DNA from: Chitinophaga sedimenti
GTDB lineage: Bacteria > Bacteroidota > Bacteroidia > Chitinophagales > Chitinophagaceae
DNA: 64,000 nt
NCBI RefSeq assembly: GCF_023156195.1
Contig: NZ_JAKUKA010000001.1
Span: 6,139,501-6,203,500 of the forward strand
Direction: 5' to 3'
Shown here: positions 33,816-43,369 of the stretch, one piece after another
How the letters are laid out: each line of letters begins with the position of its first letter
How positions within the stretch are numbered: the stretch's first letter is position 1
Position numbers and translations under genes: made by a program
Notes under the pieces: model-generated
What the model saw: the letters and a program-made list of their open reading frames with translations, nothing else
Told to the model about the DNA's origin: nothing
Databases searched by the model: none

Positions 33816-34430
33816 ATGATTATTCATCAACAAATTGTGAAAAACGGACTTTTACTGGTGGCTATTGCCGGCTTCATGGCATCGTGCCAGCCGAAGAACA
33901 ACGCTGCTACTCCCGCTGCTGGTTCAGATAAAGCGGCTAATGGCGCTGAAGGCGGTGCTGGTTTTAAGATTGCGTACGTAGACCTTGACTCCACGGAAGC
34001 GCATTACGAATATTTTAAAGAGAAGAAGTCAGAACTGGAAAAACAGCAGGAACTCATAGAGAACGAACTGAAGGCGAAAGCGAGGGTTTTACAGAACGAA
34101 GTAGCCGCACTGCAACAACGTGCGCAAAGCGGCCAATTGAGCCAGGTAGAAGGCCAGAATGCAGAACGAGACCTGATGCAGAAAAACCAGCAACTGGAGC
34201 TTACCCGCCAGCAGAAGCAACAGGCTTACATGCAGCAGGAAGCGCAGTTTAACGACGATCTGCAGAAAAGACTGGACGACTTTTTACAGACTATCAACAA
34301 AGGTCGTTACGCGTACATCTTCTCTTACCGCAAAGGTGCGAGCAACATTCTTTATAAAGATACCCAGTACGATATTACCGCTGAAGTGATCAAAGGCCTG
34401 AACGAATTAGGCACTGGCGCTAAGAAATAA
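33816..34430 (+). CDS. OmpH/Skp-family lipoprotein chaperone
   Basis: This is a periplasm-facing lipoprotein of 204 residues. The lipobox puts the lipidated Cys at residue 24 (FMASC). A low-complexity Ala/Gly linker follows, then the Skp core: KIAYVDLDST, a long coiled coil (residues 70-150, rich in Gln/Glu/Lys) and YAYIFSYRKGASNILYKD. Skp holds unfolded outer-membrane proteins for BAM. A lipid anchor is common in Bacteroidota versions. The ATG at 33816 was chosen because it starts the lipoprotein signal. Confidence 0.85.
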   Translation: MIIHQQIVKNGLLLVAIAGFMASCQPKNNAATPAAGSDKAANGAEGGAGFKIAYVDLDSTEAHYEYFKEKKSELEKQQELIENELKAKARVLQNEVAALQQRAQSGQLSQVEGQNAERDLMQKNQQLELTRQQKQQAYMQQEAQFNDDLQKRLDDFLQTINKGRYAYIFSYRKGASNILYKDTQYDITAEVIKGLNELGTGAKK

Positions 34431-34454
34431 CCAATAACGCACTGAAAAATACGG

Positions 34455-34484
34455 TCCCGGTACAGAAATGTGCCGGGATTTTTC
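34455..34484 (+). terminator. Intrinsic terminator after the OmpH-like gene
   Basis: TCCCGGTAC and GTGCCGGGA form a 9-bp stem with a 6-nt loop, followed by a T-rich tail. Confidence 0.85.
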
Positions 34485-34561
34485 TTTTTTAGCCTGATAG
34501 GATATATTTGATTTTTTATGCCTACTTTGAATCCCAATCATACCTTTTTCAATCAACATTC

Positions 34562-35990
34562 ATGTCTTCTATCAACCAGAACGAAACCGCATCCTTTAAG
34601 CCCAGTTTAGGCCTGCTGGATGCAACCATGATCGTGGCCGGCTCCATGATCGGCTCCGGTATCTTCATTGTATCTTCCGAAATAGCGCGTAGCGTTGGCT
34701 CCGCAGGTTGGCTGATGGCCATGTGGGTACTTACCGGTGTGGTAACGCTCATCGCAGCCCTCAGTTACGGCGAGTTATCGGGTATGTTCCCTAAAGCGGG
34801 CGGACAGTACGTATACCTGCGCGAAGCTTACAATCCTTTTATCGCTTTCCTGTTCGGCTGGACCCAGTTCGGCGTGATTCAGGCAGGCACTATTGCCGCC
34901 GTGGCCGTGGCGTTTGCAAAATACACCGCGTACTTGTGGCCGGGTGTGAGCGAAAACAATATCCTGTTGGACTTTGGCTGGCTGAAGATTACCGGCGCAC
35001 AATTGCTGGCTGTTGCATCGGTGATCCTGCTTACGTTTATCAATACACGCGGTGTTAAAGGCGGAAAGATCATCCAGACCGTTTTCACTATAACCAAACT
35101 TGCTTCCCTTTTCGGGTTGATCATATTCGGCCTGTTGCTGGGTGCAAAAGCGGAGATATGGAACGCAAACTGGCAGAACGCCTGGACTGCACAATCGCTC
35201 AGCCTCGACGCAGCCGGCGGCCTTACCACGGCGGCTTTAGGCGGCCTTGCACTGATGGGCGCCATTTCTGTATCCATGAAAGGCTCCCTGTTCAGCAGCG
35301 ACGCCACGGAACAACGTGACCTTCATCGCCGCGGAAATTAAAAATCCGAATAAGAACATTGGTCGCGCGCTGTTTCTCGGTACATTGATCGTTACCATTA
35401 TTTACGTGGCGGCGAATATCATGTACCTGGCGGTGGTGCCATTTAACGAAATCGCCTTCGCACCGCTGGATCGTGTTGGTGTGGTGGCTGCTGAGAAAAT
35501 ATTCGGTGGTATTGGACCCCATGTGATTGCGATCATGATTATGATCTCCACCTTCGGTTGCAATAACGGCCTGATCTTAGCCGGTGCACGTATCTATTAC
35601 ACCATGGCGGAAGACAAATTGTTTTTCAAGAAAGCAGGGGAGTTGAATAAACACAGCGTTCCGGCATTTGGCCTGTGGGTACAATGTATCTGGACCTGTG
35701 TACTGTGTTTGACCGGCCGTTATGGCGATCTGCTGGCGATGGTAATATTCGGCGTACTGGTGTTTTACATCCTGACGATTGCAGGCATCTTTATCCTCCG
35801 TAAAAAACAACCCGATGCGCCACGTCCGTACAAGGCATTCGGTTACCCGGTATTGCCCGCGCTGTATATCGTGGTGGCATTTTCGCTGGCGGTACTGCTG
35901 CTCATTTTCGAAAGCAGCTTTGCGGTGGCCGGTTTGGGCATTATCTTGCTGGGAATTCCTTTGTATTACCTTGCGAAGAAAGCGGCTTAA
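34562..35990 (+). CDS. APC-family amino acid permease, one frameshift
   Basis: This inner-membrane secondary transporter of about 475 residues has 12 predicted helices. The unwound helix 1 motif GSMIGSGIFI is near residue 24, followed by GGQYVYLREAYNPF and CNNGLILAGARIYYTMAEDK, as in LAT/SLC7-type exchangers. The frame shifts at 35304, where CCTGG has become CCACGG (one base gained). Repair gives SSDAWNNVTFIAAEIKNPNKNIGRAL. The upstream TTG-type start was rejected in favour of ATG at 34562. The substrate is probably a neutral amino acid but is not decided by the sequence. Confidence 0.85.
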
Positions 35991-36011
35991 AGCCACTGCT
36001 ATAAATAATTT

Positions 36012-36046
36012 AAAGGCCTGCCGCAACATAACGGCAGGCCTTTTTT
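36012..36046 (+). terminator. Intrinsic terminator after the permease gene
   Basis: A perfect 12-bp stem (36012-36023 with 36032-36043) with an 8-nt loop and a T6 tail. Confidence 0.92.
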
Positions 36047-36434
36047 ATGCGCGTCTTTTCATGACAAAAAAATATCCGGACTGCATGACCGCCGCAGTAA
36101 GCTTTCCGAAATTTGGGCAAGAACCCTGAATGAATAGTGAATGAATTGATCGGAAAAGACACTATGTTAACTTTAAAAAGAGCGAGGACACAGCTATGAA
36201 TGCTTAACCCGAAATTCTTCTGAAAGGACTTGTTTTTCTATATATATACTTGTTTCGCAACTATTTAGCCAATGGCGGCGAAACCCAGGTTATAGGAGGG
36301 CCGTTTCTCTTAAATTTTCCTATAAAAATTTTTGGGAAAGCCCTCTTTAGAGAACCATTAAAAGCCTACACAATTGCATTCTCGAACATTCACATGATTT
36401 TACAATAAGCGCAAGGTTTCCACTTTGCGCTTTT
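36047..36434 (+). other. 388-bp gene-free region with possible structured RNA
   Basis: No convincing protein frame lies here. The region is AT-rich. Two crossing complementary pairs, 36294-36301 with 36340-36347 and 36305-36310 with 36349-36354, could form an H-type pseudoknot. It ends in a hairpin with a plus-strand T-run, although the upstream gene already has its own terminator. A small plus-strand RNA is therefore possible. Only pairing by eye supports this. Confidence 0.35.
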
Positions 36435-36436
36435 TT
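36407..36436 (+). terminator. Plus-strand intrinsic terminator without an assigned gene
   Basis: AAGCGCAA and TTGCGCTT form an 8-bp stem, followed by T6 on the plus strand. On the minus strand the 3' side is not T-rich. It directly abuts the stop of the convergent gene. Confidence 0.75.
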
Positions 36437-37049
36437 ATTCATTGTGTTTCGCGATGTTGTCATGCACCCACTGGGTCAGGGCTTCCGGGCTTAATGGCTC
36501 GCCGTTGTCATCCGGGCGGCTGTAGGTGGCGCGGCCGAGGTCGTAAGGCTTACTATCGCTCGTAAAAGGGCCCACTACGCCGAGTATCCAGCCTGCCTGC
36601 GATCCTTTTTTAGGTGGATGTACACGGTATTTAAACACCTCGTAATAAATAATGTCTGTCTGGCTGGCATCACTCACGGGCACCCGTTCGAGATAGGTGA
36701 TTTCATCGGGTGCGGCACCGAGCGCCATCGGGAATTCGAGCCAGGTGGCGAGCTGGCTTTCGGCCGAATACCTGATCGTATTATAGGCCGCCGGAAATAG
36801 CGAAAGCCGGCCGGTATCGCGCAGCAGTTCGTATAAAGCCTGCCGCGTCGCAATATTTTCCGCGTAGGGGAGTACATCCTGTTCGGCGATCGGTTCGTTG
36901 TTTTTCAGCTTGTCGAGCAGCGGGGCAAATCGCTCCAGCTGGCGTTGAATGTAATCGGTGCCTTCTTCCTGATGATGCCTTTTACGGATAACGTAAAGGA
37001 TGATGAACAGCAGGATGACGGATGCGGCGATGCCTAAATACAATAACAT
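36435..37049 (-). CDS. Membrane-anchored hypothetical protein
   Basis: This protein of 204 residues has one N-terminal helix (LYLGIAASVILLFIILYVI), a basic stop-transfer (RKRHHQEE) and a cytoplasmic domain. That domain begins with a predicted helical part (YIQRQLERFAPLLDKL) and continues with an alpha/beta part. I do not recognise the family. The gene stands alone, with no lesion and ordinary codon use. It converges on the gene-free region. Confidence 0.65.
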   Translation of the reverse strand: MLLYLGIAASVILLFIILYVIRKRHHQEEGTDYIQRQLERFAPLLDKLKNNEPIAEQDVLPYAENIATRQALYELLRDTGRLSLFPAAYNTIRYSAESQLATWLEFPMALGAAPDEITYLERVPVSDASQTDIIYYEVFKYRVHPPKKGSQAGWILGVVGPFTSDSKPYDLGRATYSRPDDNGEPLSPEALTQWVHDNIAKHNE

Positions 37050-37267
37050 AAAAATCGATGGATTAAGAGTGTGAAAGTAAGATTTTTATATGGGGTGGGA
37101 GAGATGAGGTTATCCAATGTAAATGAATTATTACCGTGCCGGGTACTGAATTTAATATATCCACCGGCAACCGCGCCGATAGTGTTATCGAGGTAAGTCT
37201 GCCCAATATTAATGATCCCGTGGTGTAGGGTTATCAGACATATTGAAGGGCATGTTATCCCAGCGCG

Positions 37268-37287
37268 AAGGTAAATGTTACCTTTTT
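37268..37287 (+). terminator. Short terminator-like hairpin upstream of DUF4254
   Basis: AAGGTAA, ATG loop, TTACCTT and then TTT. It lies in the 255-bp gap upstream of the DUF4254 gene. TACATTTG (37293-37300), a -7-like element, follows but is only 4 bp from the start codon, so its role is unclear. Confidence 0.4.
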
Positions 37288-37304
37288 GTGGTTACATTTG
37301 CTGC

Positions 37305-37907
37305 ATGTTTACAGAACTGTGTTACCAGACATTTGTCCGCAGCATTGCGGATTATCACCTGACCAACGACGTTTACAGTCAGGTAGCCAATCCTTTTGAA
37401 AAATCCACTATTGAGCACCTTTTGTACGCCAAAAACTGGATCGATACTGTACAGTGGCACCTGGAAGACATTATCCGCGATCCGAAAATAGACCCGGTAA
37501 AAGCGCTCGAAATCAAACGCTGGATCGACCGTTCCAACCAGGAGCGTACGGATATGGTGGAGTACACTGACAGCTATTTCCTGGAAAAATATAAAAATGT
37601 AATTCCGCAGCCCGACGCCAGCATTAATACGGAGAGCCCGGCCTGGGCAATTGACCGCCTGTCGATCCTCGCGCTCAAAATATACCATATGCAGGAAGAG
37701 GCCACCCGCGCAGATGCTACGGAAGAGCACCGGGCTGCCTGTCAGCGTAAGCTCGACGTACTCCTGGAGCAACGCCGCGACCTGTCGACTGCTATCGAAG
37801 AACTGTTGAACGACATTCAGCTGGGCCGTAAATACATGAAAGTGTATAAGCAGATGAAAATGTACAACGATCCATCCCTGAACCCGGTATTGTACGCGCA
37901 GAAATAA
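37305..37907 (+). CDS. DUF4254 family protein
   Basis: This soluble, mostly helical protein of 200 residues includes YQTFVRSIADYHLTNDVYSQVANPF. Family members in Bacteroidota are regularly encoded next to a glycosyltransferase 9, as here, where the stop and next start overlap (TAATG). A role in surface polysaccharide or lipid-A-core assembly is inferred from this pairing; no activity is known to me. Full length and without lesion. Confidence 0.82.
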   Translation: MFTELCYQTFVRSIADYHLTNDVYSQVANPFEKSTIEHLLYAKNWIDTVQWHLEDIIRDPKIDPVKALEIKRWIDRSNQERTDMVEYTDSYFLEKYKNVIPQPDASINTESPAWAIDRLSILALKIYHMQEEATRADATEEHRAACQRKLDVLLEQRRDLSTAIEELLNDIQLGRKYMKVYKQMKMYNDPSLNPVLYAQK

Positions 37908-38903
37908 TGCCTGGAAAGATAAAAACCATACTGGCCATACGGTTTTCCGCCCTCGGCGATGCTGCCATGACCATCCCGGTAATGCAGCAGGTGCTGGCGG
38001 CGCAGCCGGACCTGGAAATCGTATTTGTGAGCAATCGCAACTGGGAAGCGCTTTGCCGCGATATACCCCGTCTGCACTTTTATCCCGCCGAACTGAAAGG
38101 GGCGCACAAAGGCCTAAAAGGCCTGTACCGCCTGTTCCGTGAAATTCGGAAAGTCCACCGTATTGACGCGGTGGCCGACTTACACAACGTATTACGCTCA
38201 AAAGTGGTACGTACGCTGTTTCGCTTAACGGGCGTGCCGGTGCGCAGCATCGACAAGGGCCGGGACGAAAAAAGGCGCTCACACGGAAAGAAAACAAAGA
38301 ATTGCGGCAGCTGACGACCACCGTGGAGCGGTATGCCACCGTTTTCAGGCAGCTGGGGCTACATTGCACATTGGATGCTGTGGGGGAGAAGCGCCCGCAT
38401 GAAGGCAAAAAACGTATCGGCATTGCTCCTTTTGCTACTTACCGCGAAAAAATGTACCCGATTGAAAAGATGGAGCGGGTCATTGCTGCTTTATCCGGAA
38501 AAGCGGAAGTGCTGTTGTTTGGCGGTGGAAAGAACGAAGTAGCCATGTTAAACGACATTGGCGCCCGTTACCCCGGCGTACAGGTGATCGCCGGAAAATA
38601 CGGCCTTAAAGACGAATTAACGGTGATCCGCGACACGGATGTGATGGTGAGCATGGATTCGGCGAATATGCACCTTGCGTCGTTGTTTGCGGTGCCTGTG
38701 GTATCTGTATGGGGGCTACCCATCCATATGCAGGATTTATGGGATATGGACAGCGCGAATCGAATGCGGTGCAGGTAGATTTGTATTGCAGGCCCTGTTC
38801 GGTGTTCGGAAATAAACCCTGTTACCGCGGCGATCATGCATGCATGGAAAACATCAGTCCGGACGTAATTGTGCGGCAGGTGGAAAAGATTTGTGGGTTA
38901 TAA
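37907..38903 (+). CDS. Glycosyltransferase family 9 (heptosyltransferase-like), two frameshifts
   Basis: This cytoplasmic, membrane-associated GT-B enzyme has about 332 residues. It likely transfers a sugar from an ADP- or other nucleotide donor to an LPS-core-type acceptor. Visible motifs are ILAIRFSALGDAAMTIPV at the N-terminus, IGIAPFATYREKMYP in the middle and SMDSANMHLASLFAVPVVSVWGATHP near the donor site. An A is missing from the run near 38270 and a G from the run near 38713. Repair gives the end YCRPCSVFGNKPCYRGDHACMENISPD. It overlaps DUF4254 by one base, so the two are co-translated. Confidence 0.85.
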
Positions 38904-38940
38904 TCCTTTGTGGTGGCGGATTTGAAAACTTCTTAAAAGT

Positions 38941-38973
38941 TTTTTTTGTAGAAATGAAAAAAGTATAATTTTG
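38941..38973 (+). promoter_or_regulatory. Promoter of tRNA-Gln (TTTG-N17-TAATTTTG)
   Basis: TTTTTTTG is followed 17 bp later by TAATTTTG (38966-38973), then CCATCCC. The last element is shared with the rpsU and tRNA-tuf promoters. Confidence 0.6.
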
Positions 38974-38989
38974 CCATCCCGTTAAACGA

Positions 38990-39060
38990 TGTCCTATAGT
39001 ATAATGGTAGTACGACAGATTTTGGTTCTGTTTGTCTTGGTTCGAATCCAGGTAGGACAA
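38990..39060 (+). tRNA. tRNA-Gln (anticodon TTG)
   Basis: The acceptor TGTCCTA pairs with TAGGACA. The anticodon loop is TTTTGGT and the T-loop GTTCGAATC. It is a single-gene unit with its own promoter and terminator. Confidence 0.93.
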
Positions 39061-39070
39061 CAAACGACGT

Positions 39071-39098
39071 AAGGCCCGCTCTTAGAGCGGGTCTTTTT
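39071..39098 (+). terminator. Intrinsic terminator after tRNA-Gln
   Basis: CCCGCTC/GAGCGGG with a TTA loop plus flanking pairs, followed by TTTTT. Confidence 0.88.
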
Positions 39099-39124
39099 AT
39101 TTGGTTTGAATCCAGTCCGCTGCG

Positions 39125-39493
39125 TTAATAAACATCACGATCCTCCCACCCCCGCATCCGGGCGGCGCCTGCCCCAAAACGACCTTTTACAAGGAAGAAC
39201 GTACCGGTCACGATCACCATATAAGTGATGAATAGCCAGCTATAGTCGGTATAGAACGTTCGGGCTACGTAACCAATGTGCGGCCTGCGGCTGAGCGGAT
39301 GCTCGGTTTGCCCGTAATCCGTACCCCGCACATAGATATCATAACGGTCGTTCAGGATATTGGTGAAACTTACTTCTACGCTTGACATAAGGCCGGTTGC
39401 CGTAACATCTTTCGGGACGTAACTCAAACCAACAAAACAGGCCATGAAAAACAGGGAGGACGAAATCAGCAATAATAAAATACTCCTCAGCAT
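39125..39493 (-). CDS. Small membrane protein of unknown function
   Basis: This protein of 122 residues has two membrane helices, one N-terminal (ILLLLISSSLFFMACFVGL) and one C-terminal (LFITYMVIVTGTFFLV). They flank an extracytoplasmic beta-rich loop of about 60 residues (VTATGLMSSVEVSFTNILND...). I do not recognise the family. It stands alone between tRNA-Gln and the divergent AraC-type gene. Confidence 0.6.
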   Translation of the reverse strand: MLRSILLLLISSSLFFMACFVGLSYVPKDVTATGLMSSVEVSFTNILNDRYDIYVRGTDYGQTEHPLSRRPHIGYVARTFYTDYSWLFITYMVIVTGTFFLVKGRFGAGAARMRGWEDRDVY

Positions 39494-39627
39494 ATATTTT
39501 TCTTTACTGATAAAGTTAATTCATTGGCCGAACTTTTGAACCCGGATTATTGTACCAGCGCCTCCGCATCGCTAGTACAGGATTTTAGGATATTTTTCTA
39601 TTTTTAAGCGGGTAAATTGAACTTCTA

Positions 39628-39635
39628 TAAATTTG
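39628..39635 (+). promoter_or_regulatory. Bacteroidota -7 element (TAAATTTG)
   Basis: TAAATTTG lies 9 bp before the ATG of the membrane AraC regulator, giving a very short leader. No clear -33 TTTG is seen. Confidence 0.4.
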
Positions 39636-39644
39636 GGGGCAAAC

Positions 39645-40776
39645 ATGTTCGCGTTAAATATCTGTCTGGCGATTAATCTGATTATTTTATTTATTGCTTT
39701 CTTCTTCCGAAAAAACAATACGCTTCCTAATAAAGTACTAGCGCTTATTTTGCTGGATACGGCCATCTCGTTTCTTGGCAATGCCTCCATTACAGGCGGT
39801 TTCTTTAAGGAGTTTCCCTACCTGTTTTTCCTTTCCTGGTGCACTTCCTCTTTTTTGGCCCCTTGTTTTTTACTTATACCTGCCTGTTAACAGGTGCTCA
39901 TATCAGTCTGAAACATCCGATTTGGATCAGCGGACTGCTGATTTGTGCTTTCGGGATATCCTTCCCGGTAACCTACCTGATGCTGCCCGTCGCAGACCGG
40001 GCTGATTTTGCCTTGTCCCTGCTGCGGGAGCCATTGCCCTGGCAAATGACGGTCATTAATATTACTGGAATGCTGACGATCTGGGCGGGAACGGTGGCGT
40101 CGGCGGTTAAAATCGTGCGGTACAAAAAGCGCCTGGTCACCACGTTATCCAATCTGGAGAAAACCAAGCTGACCTACGTCACCCGGTTCGCGATCCCGGG
40201 GATTGTTCTTACTGCGGCTACTACGGTGTTGTACTGGTGTTGCCGCAATACCAGGTAGAGTATTTGTACCTGCCGTGTCTCATCACTTTTATCTATTTTT
40301 TTATCCTGTTCTATACTTTTCGGCATCATGCGATCTTTACCACAGAAACCTATGGGCAATTTCTGAGGGACACGCTGCCGGCCAGCGAGGAGATGGTCGT
40401 TAGCGAAGAGCAACTGGCCGAGGTGCCGAAAACGGAGTTGGAGCTGCTGGCGCAGGATATCGAAGTCTTTCTCAGGCAATCCGGGATCTACACTAATCCC
40501 GATCTTTCGATTAATATATTGGCCAGGGAAATGGGAAAGAAAACCGAGGAGGTATCTGCCGCGATCAACAAGGTGATCAATAAAAGCTTTTTTGATCTGG
40601 TCAATGAAAAAAGGGTGGAGAAGGCCAAGGAACTTTTAGACAGCAAAGTGAATGAATTGACCATTGAAGCCATCGCTTATGAGGCCGGATTTAATAGCCG
40701 GGCATCTTTTTACCGGGCCTTTAAGAAATATACCTCCCTTACTCCGTCCGCTTACGTGGAGCAGTCGCACAGTTAG
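39645..40776 (+). CDS. Membrane-bound AraC-type transcriptional regulator, two frameshifts
   Basis: This protein of about 377 residues has an N-terminal half of six or seven membrane helices. A C-terminal AraC DNA-binding domain carries both helix-turn-helix units (LSINILAREMGKKTEEVSAAIN; TIEAIAYEAGFNSRASFYRAFKKYTSLTPSAYV). Such 7TM-AraC proteins are common in Bacteroidota and presumably sense a membrane or extracellular cue directly. One base is missing near 39845 and one at 40234 (CCTGG read as CTGG, restoring VLYLVLPQYQVEYLYLP). It is followed by three lipoprotein genes on the same strand that it may control; this is inference from position. Confidence 0.8.
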
Positions 40777-40904
40777 TTAAGTAGTTATTTATCAGTTAGT
40801 TAGTGTTTTTGTGAGACAGGTTTACTGCCCGTTGAGACAACGTTTATTCTTTCCTGTGATGTTTTTGCAGTTGTTTTGGCGGCAGACTAAATGCAGCTTA
40901 CTCT

Positions 40905-41437
40905 ATGAAGTGCGAACGATTTTTAATACTTGTCGTATCCCTTACCTGCCTGTTCGTATCATGTAAAAAAGACGACGATGGTAACAAAAAGACGCCGGCC
41001 AGGAATACCGGCATGTAACGCCCAACGACAATCTCGGCCCCGAAGTTTACCGGTTAAAAACGCTGGGGCTCCGGACAAACGTACAACAGGTGCTCGAGGC
41101 TCAAAGCGAAGATAATCCCGCCGGAGGAATGCGCGGCATCAGTAGTGCCATCACCCTGTATTTTACAACAATAGGACCGCCGCCAACCGGTACTTACAAG
41201 GTAACGTCGCTGGATAAACTAAAGAATGCTGACCAGGTTGCCGTGTATGTCCAAACATATGGCGATCCCCGAACAGGTGGCAATATCACCGGCTGGCTAT
41301 CGCAGGAGGGCAGTAGGCAAACGATCTCCTATACATTCGAGAACGGCAAAGCAGGCGCCATATTTAAAGACATTGTTATCAAACAGGGTGGAAGCGGCGC
41401 CACCATGGGCACCGTATCAGCCAACATCAGCCAGTAA
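40905..41437 (+). CDS. Putative lipoprotein, one frameshift
   Basis: This protein of about 177 residues has a lipobox (LFVSC, Cys about 20) followed by a charged tether KKDDDGNKK. The frame breaks at 41008, where CCTGG is read CCGG. Repair gives NTWHVTPNDNLGPEVYRL and runs to the stop. The mature domain looks beta-rich (GISSAITLYFTTIG, GTYKVTSLD, AVYVQTYGDPRTGG). No family is recognised. It is first of three lipoprotein genes 15-36 bp apart, likely co-transcribed. Confidence 0.68.
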
Positions 41438-41473
41438 TTAGACTATCTATTTATCTTATAACCTTCATGTAAC

Positions 41474-42829
41474 ATGAAAAGGATTACCTATGCCCTGTTT
41501 TCGCTGCTGGTCGTAGCAACGGGGGCCTGTACCAAAACAAAAGACGCGGACAAAAAAGGAGAAGGTGCATCGGGCCCGCTTATCAGCGCATCGTCCGGCT
41601 GGAAAAAGGTGGGCGCCATTCCCTTCATCGGCGCGGTTACGGGGTTCGAAGGCTCGCAGGCCATTACGCCTTATGACCTGTCTGTGGTCGATAATCAGCT
41701 GGCGTTATTGTACAGCGAAGACTATAAATTGACGGCGGTGCAGGGTACAAAGCCCTATAAGGTCAGGTTTACACCCGGATCGGCTATTCCGGCCAGCACG
41801 CCTTTGCAGAGAGGCGGTTATTCATTTTGTTATAGTTCAAGGTTCATTCCCGGTAGTTTTAACACGGTTTATATGAAACTGGAAGGCAGTTCTTATTCGT
41901 GTTTTATTTATACTGATGACGCGGGACCGATAGCCGGCAGCAATACGGGGTGGATAACGCCTGCGATTAGACCGATCAACTGGTATCCCGATGGTGGATT
42001 GACGATGACCGTCGCCGGCGGAAATAAGCAGGCTTATGTGATTTCTTACAAGTTTCCTAATACAGGAAATTTTGCAGTGGCCGAAAACGTGTGGCGCCTC
42101 GATCCGGCCACCTGGAGAGCGTACGATGGCCTGCGGCTTTCGGACGGTACTACAAACCAGTTTCTCGTTTCGGTCGAGGGGTCTAAAGTGTATTTCTCAA
42201 TATTGAAGAATAACCCCGACTTTGTATCTACAACAGGCATGGACCCGAGTTTTTTTACCGTGATGAAACAGGAGATGCCCGGACTGGATGCTGCTAATTT
42301 TACCAGTGCGAACATGATTATCGCGAGTACGGTGGTCAACGATAAATATACGGTACTGGTAGGCGAAAATGCGCCCGGAAACTACCTCGGTTTCAATAAG
42401 GTGCATTGTTACCAATGGCAGAAAGGGGCTACGCAGTTTACTAAACTCTATGGTAATATCGCCCTTCCTGAAGATGTGGGACGCAATTTTATGAGCAGGG
42501 ATGCTATCGGCACGAGGCCCCTGGAAGGTTCGGGAGCTGCCGTTAAGTTCACCCCGGATGGCACTGCCTATATGTTGTATGATTATTCCCCCTCCAATTA
42601 TGTTCAAAACGACAAGTACACCGCATTGGCCATCATTAATGCAGGCGGTGTAAAAATAACAGGTAAATATTCGGCCTCCGATCCCGGTGGTCTGTATGAC
42701 CAGATCGGCCTGGCCGTTTGCCAATACTTCGACGGCGCTTATTACGCGGTGGTCTACCAGAAAAGAGAGATTGTGTTTACGATTAAAGATCCGCGGTTCA
42801 GGCTGGAAATTGTAAAACTTGTGCCTTAA
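41474..42829 (+). CDS. Putative lipoprotein, beta-propeller-like
   Basis: This protein of 451 residues has a lipobox (VATGAC, Cys 19) and a Lys/Asp tether. The mature part is beta-strand rich with regularly spaced aromatic/Gly turns, suggestive of a propeller, but no blade motif can be fixed by eye. No enzyme motif is visible. It sits in the middle of a three-gene lipoprotein unit and is intact. Confidence 0.65.
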   Translation: MKRITYALFSLLVVATGACTKTKDADKKGEGASGPLISASSGWKKVGAIPFIGAVTGFEGSQAITPYDLSVVDNQLALLYSEDYKLTAVQGTKPYKVRFTPGSAIPASTPLQRGGYSFCYSSRFIPGSFNTVYMKLEGSSYSCFIYTDDAGPIAGSNTGWITPAIRPINWYPDGGLTMTVAGGNKQAYVISYKFPNTGNFAVAENVWRLDPATWRAYDGLRLSDGTTNQFLVSVEGSKVYFSILKNNPDFVSTTGMDPSFFTVMKQEMPGLDAANFTSANMIIASTVVNDKYTVLVGENAPGNYLGFNKVHCYQWQKGATQFTKLYGNIALPEDVGRNFMSRDAIGTRPLEGSGAAVKFTPDGTAYMLYDYSPSNYVQNDKYTALAIINAGGVKITGKYSASDPGGLYDQIGLAVCQYFDGAYYAVVYQKREIVFTIKDPRFRLEIVKLVP

Positions 42830-42844
42830 CGTTAAAATTTATTT

Positions 42845-43242
42845 ATGAGCAAATTGATATTTACGGCGCTGACAGCTGTTATTGTCACGTGCATGGTATC
42901 CTGCGCAAAGGAGACGGAAGAGCGTCCATCGAAAACGTCCATCAATAATACTACCTGGCAGGCCGAGGTTACGGTTACCGGTAATGTAGTTACGCAAAAC
43001 ATATTTGAGTTCTCTAATAACGGCGCTTATTTTGCCTGGCGGCCGGCTGGTGCGCCCAGTTTTACCGGCACTGGGCGCAGAACGGAACAACGGTAAATTT
43101 CATTTTTAAGGAAACAACTGCCAGCGGGAATTATTTCTGGGATAATACAGGAACCCTGAGTGCTGATGGTACTGCATTTACCGGCACCATGCAACGAAGG
43201 GGACAACAGGGATCAGGTACTTTTACAGCAAAAAAATTATAA
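42845..43242 (+). CDS. Small lipoprotein, lipocalin-like, one frameshift
   Basis: This protein of about 132 residues has a lipobox (CMVSC, Cys 20). The mature domain begins NNTTWQAEVTV and continues through repeated strand-turn units (FEFSNNGAYFAW, GTVNFIF-like, GTLSADGTAFTGTM). This is the pattern of small lipocalin/META-like Bacteroidota lipoproteins. A base is lost at 43071 (ACCTGG read as ACTGG), which truncates the frame. Repair restores FTGTWAQNGTTVNF and the end GTFTAKKL. Function unknown. Confidence 0.65.
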
Positions 43243-43260
43243 CCCGTGTGTGCTGGCCCC

Positions 43261-43300
43261 AGGACTGACCCGGAAACTTGTTTTACGGGTCGGTCCTTTT
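43261..43300 (+). terminator. Intrinsic terminator after the lipoprotein genes
   Basis: A 12-bp stem (one T-G pair) with a 13-nt loop, then TTTT. Confidence 0.85.
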
Positions 43301-43335
43301 GCTTTTGATCTTCTATGCATGCCGGGCATCTGACT

Positions 43336-43364
43336 AAAAAAGGCGCCCCGTCCGGAGCGCCCTT
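43336..43364 (-). terminator. Minus-strand terminator
   Basis: A GC-rich hairpin (GGCGC/GCGCC core) with a T-run on the minus strand, just after the coiled-coil gene. Confidence 0.75.
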
Positions 43365-43369
43365 CTTAT

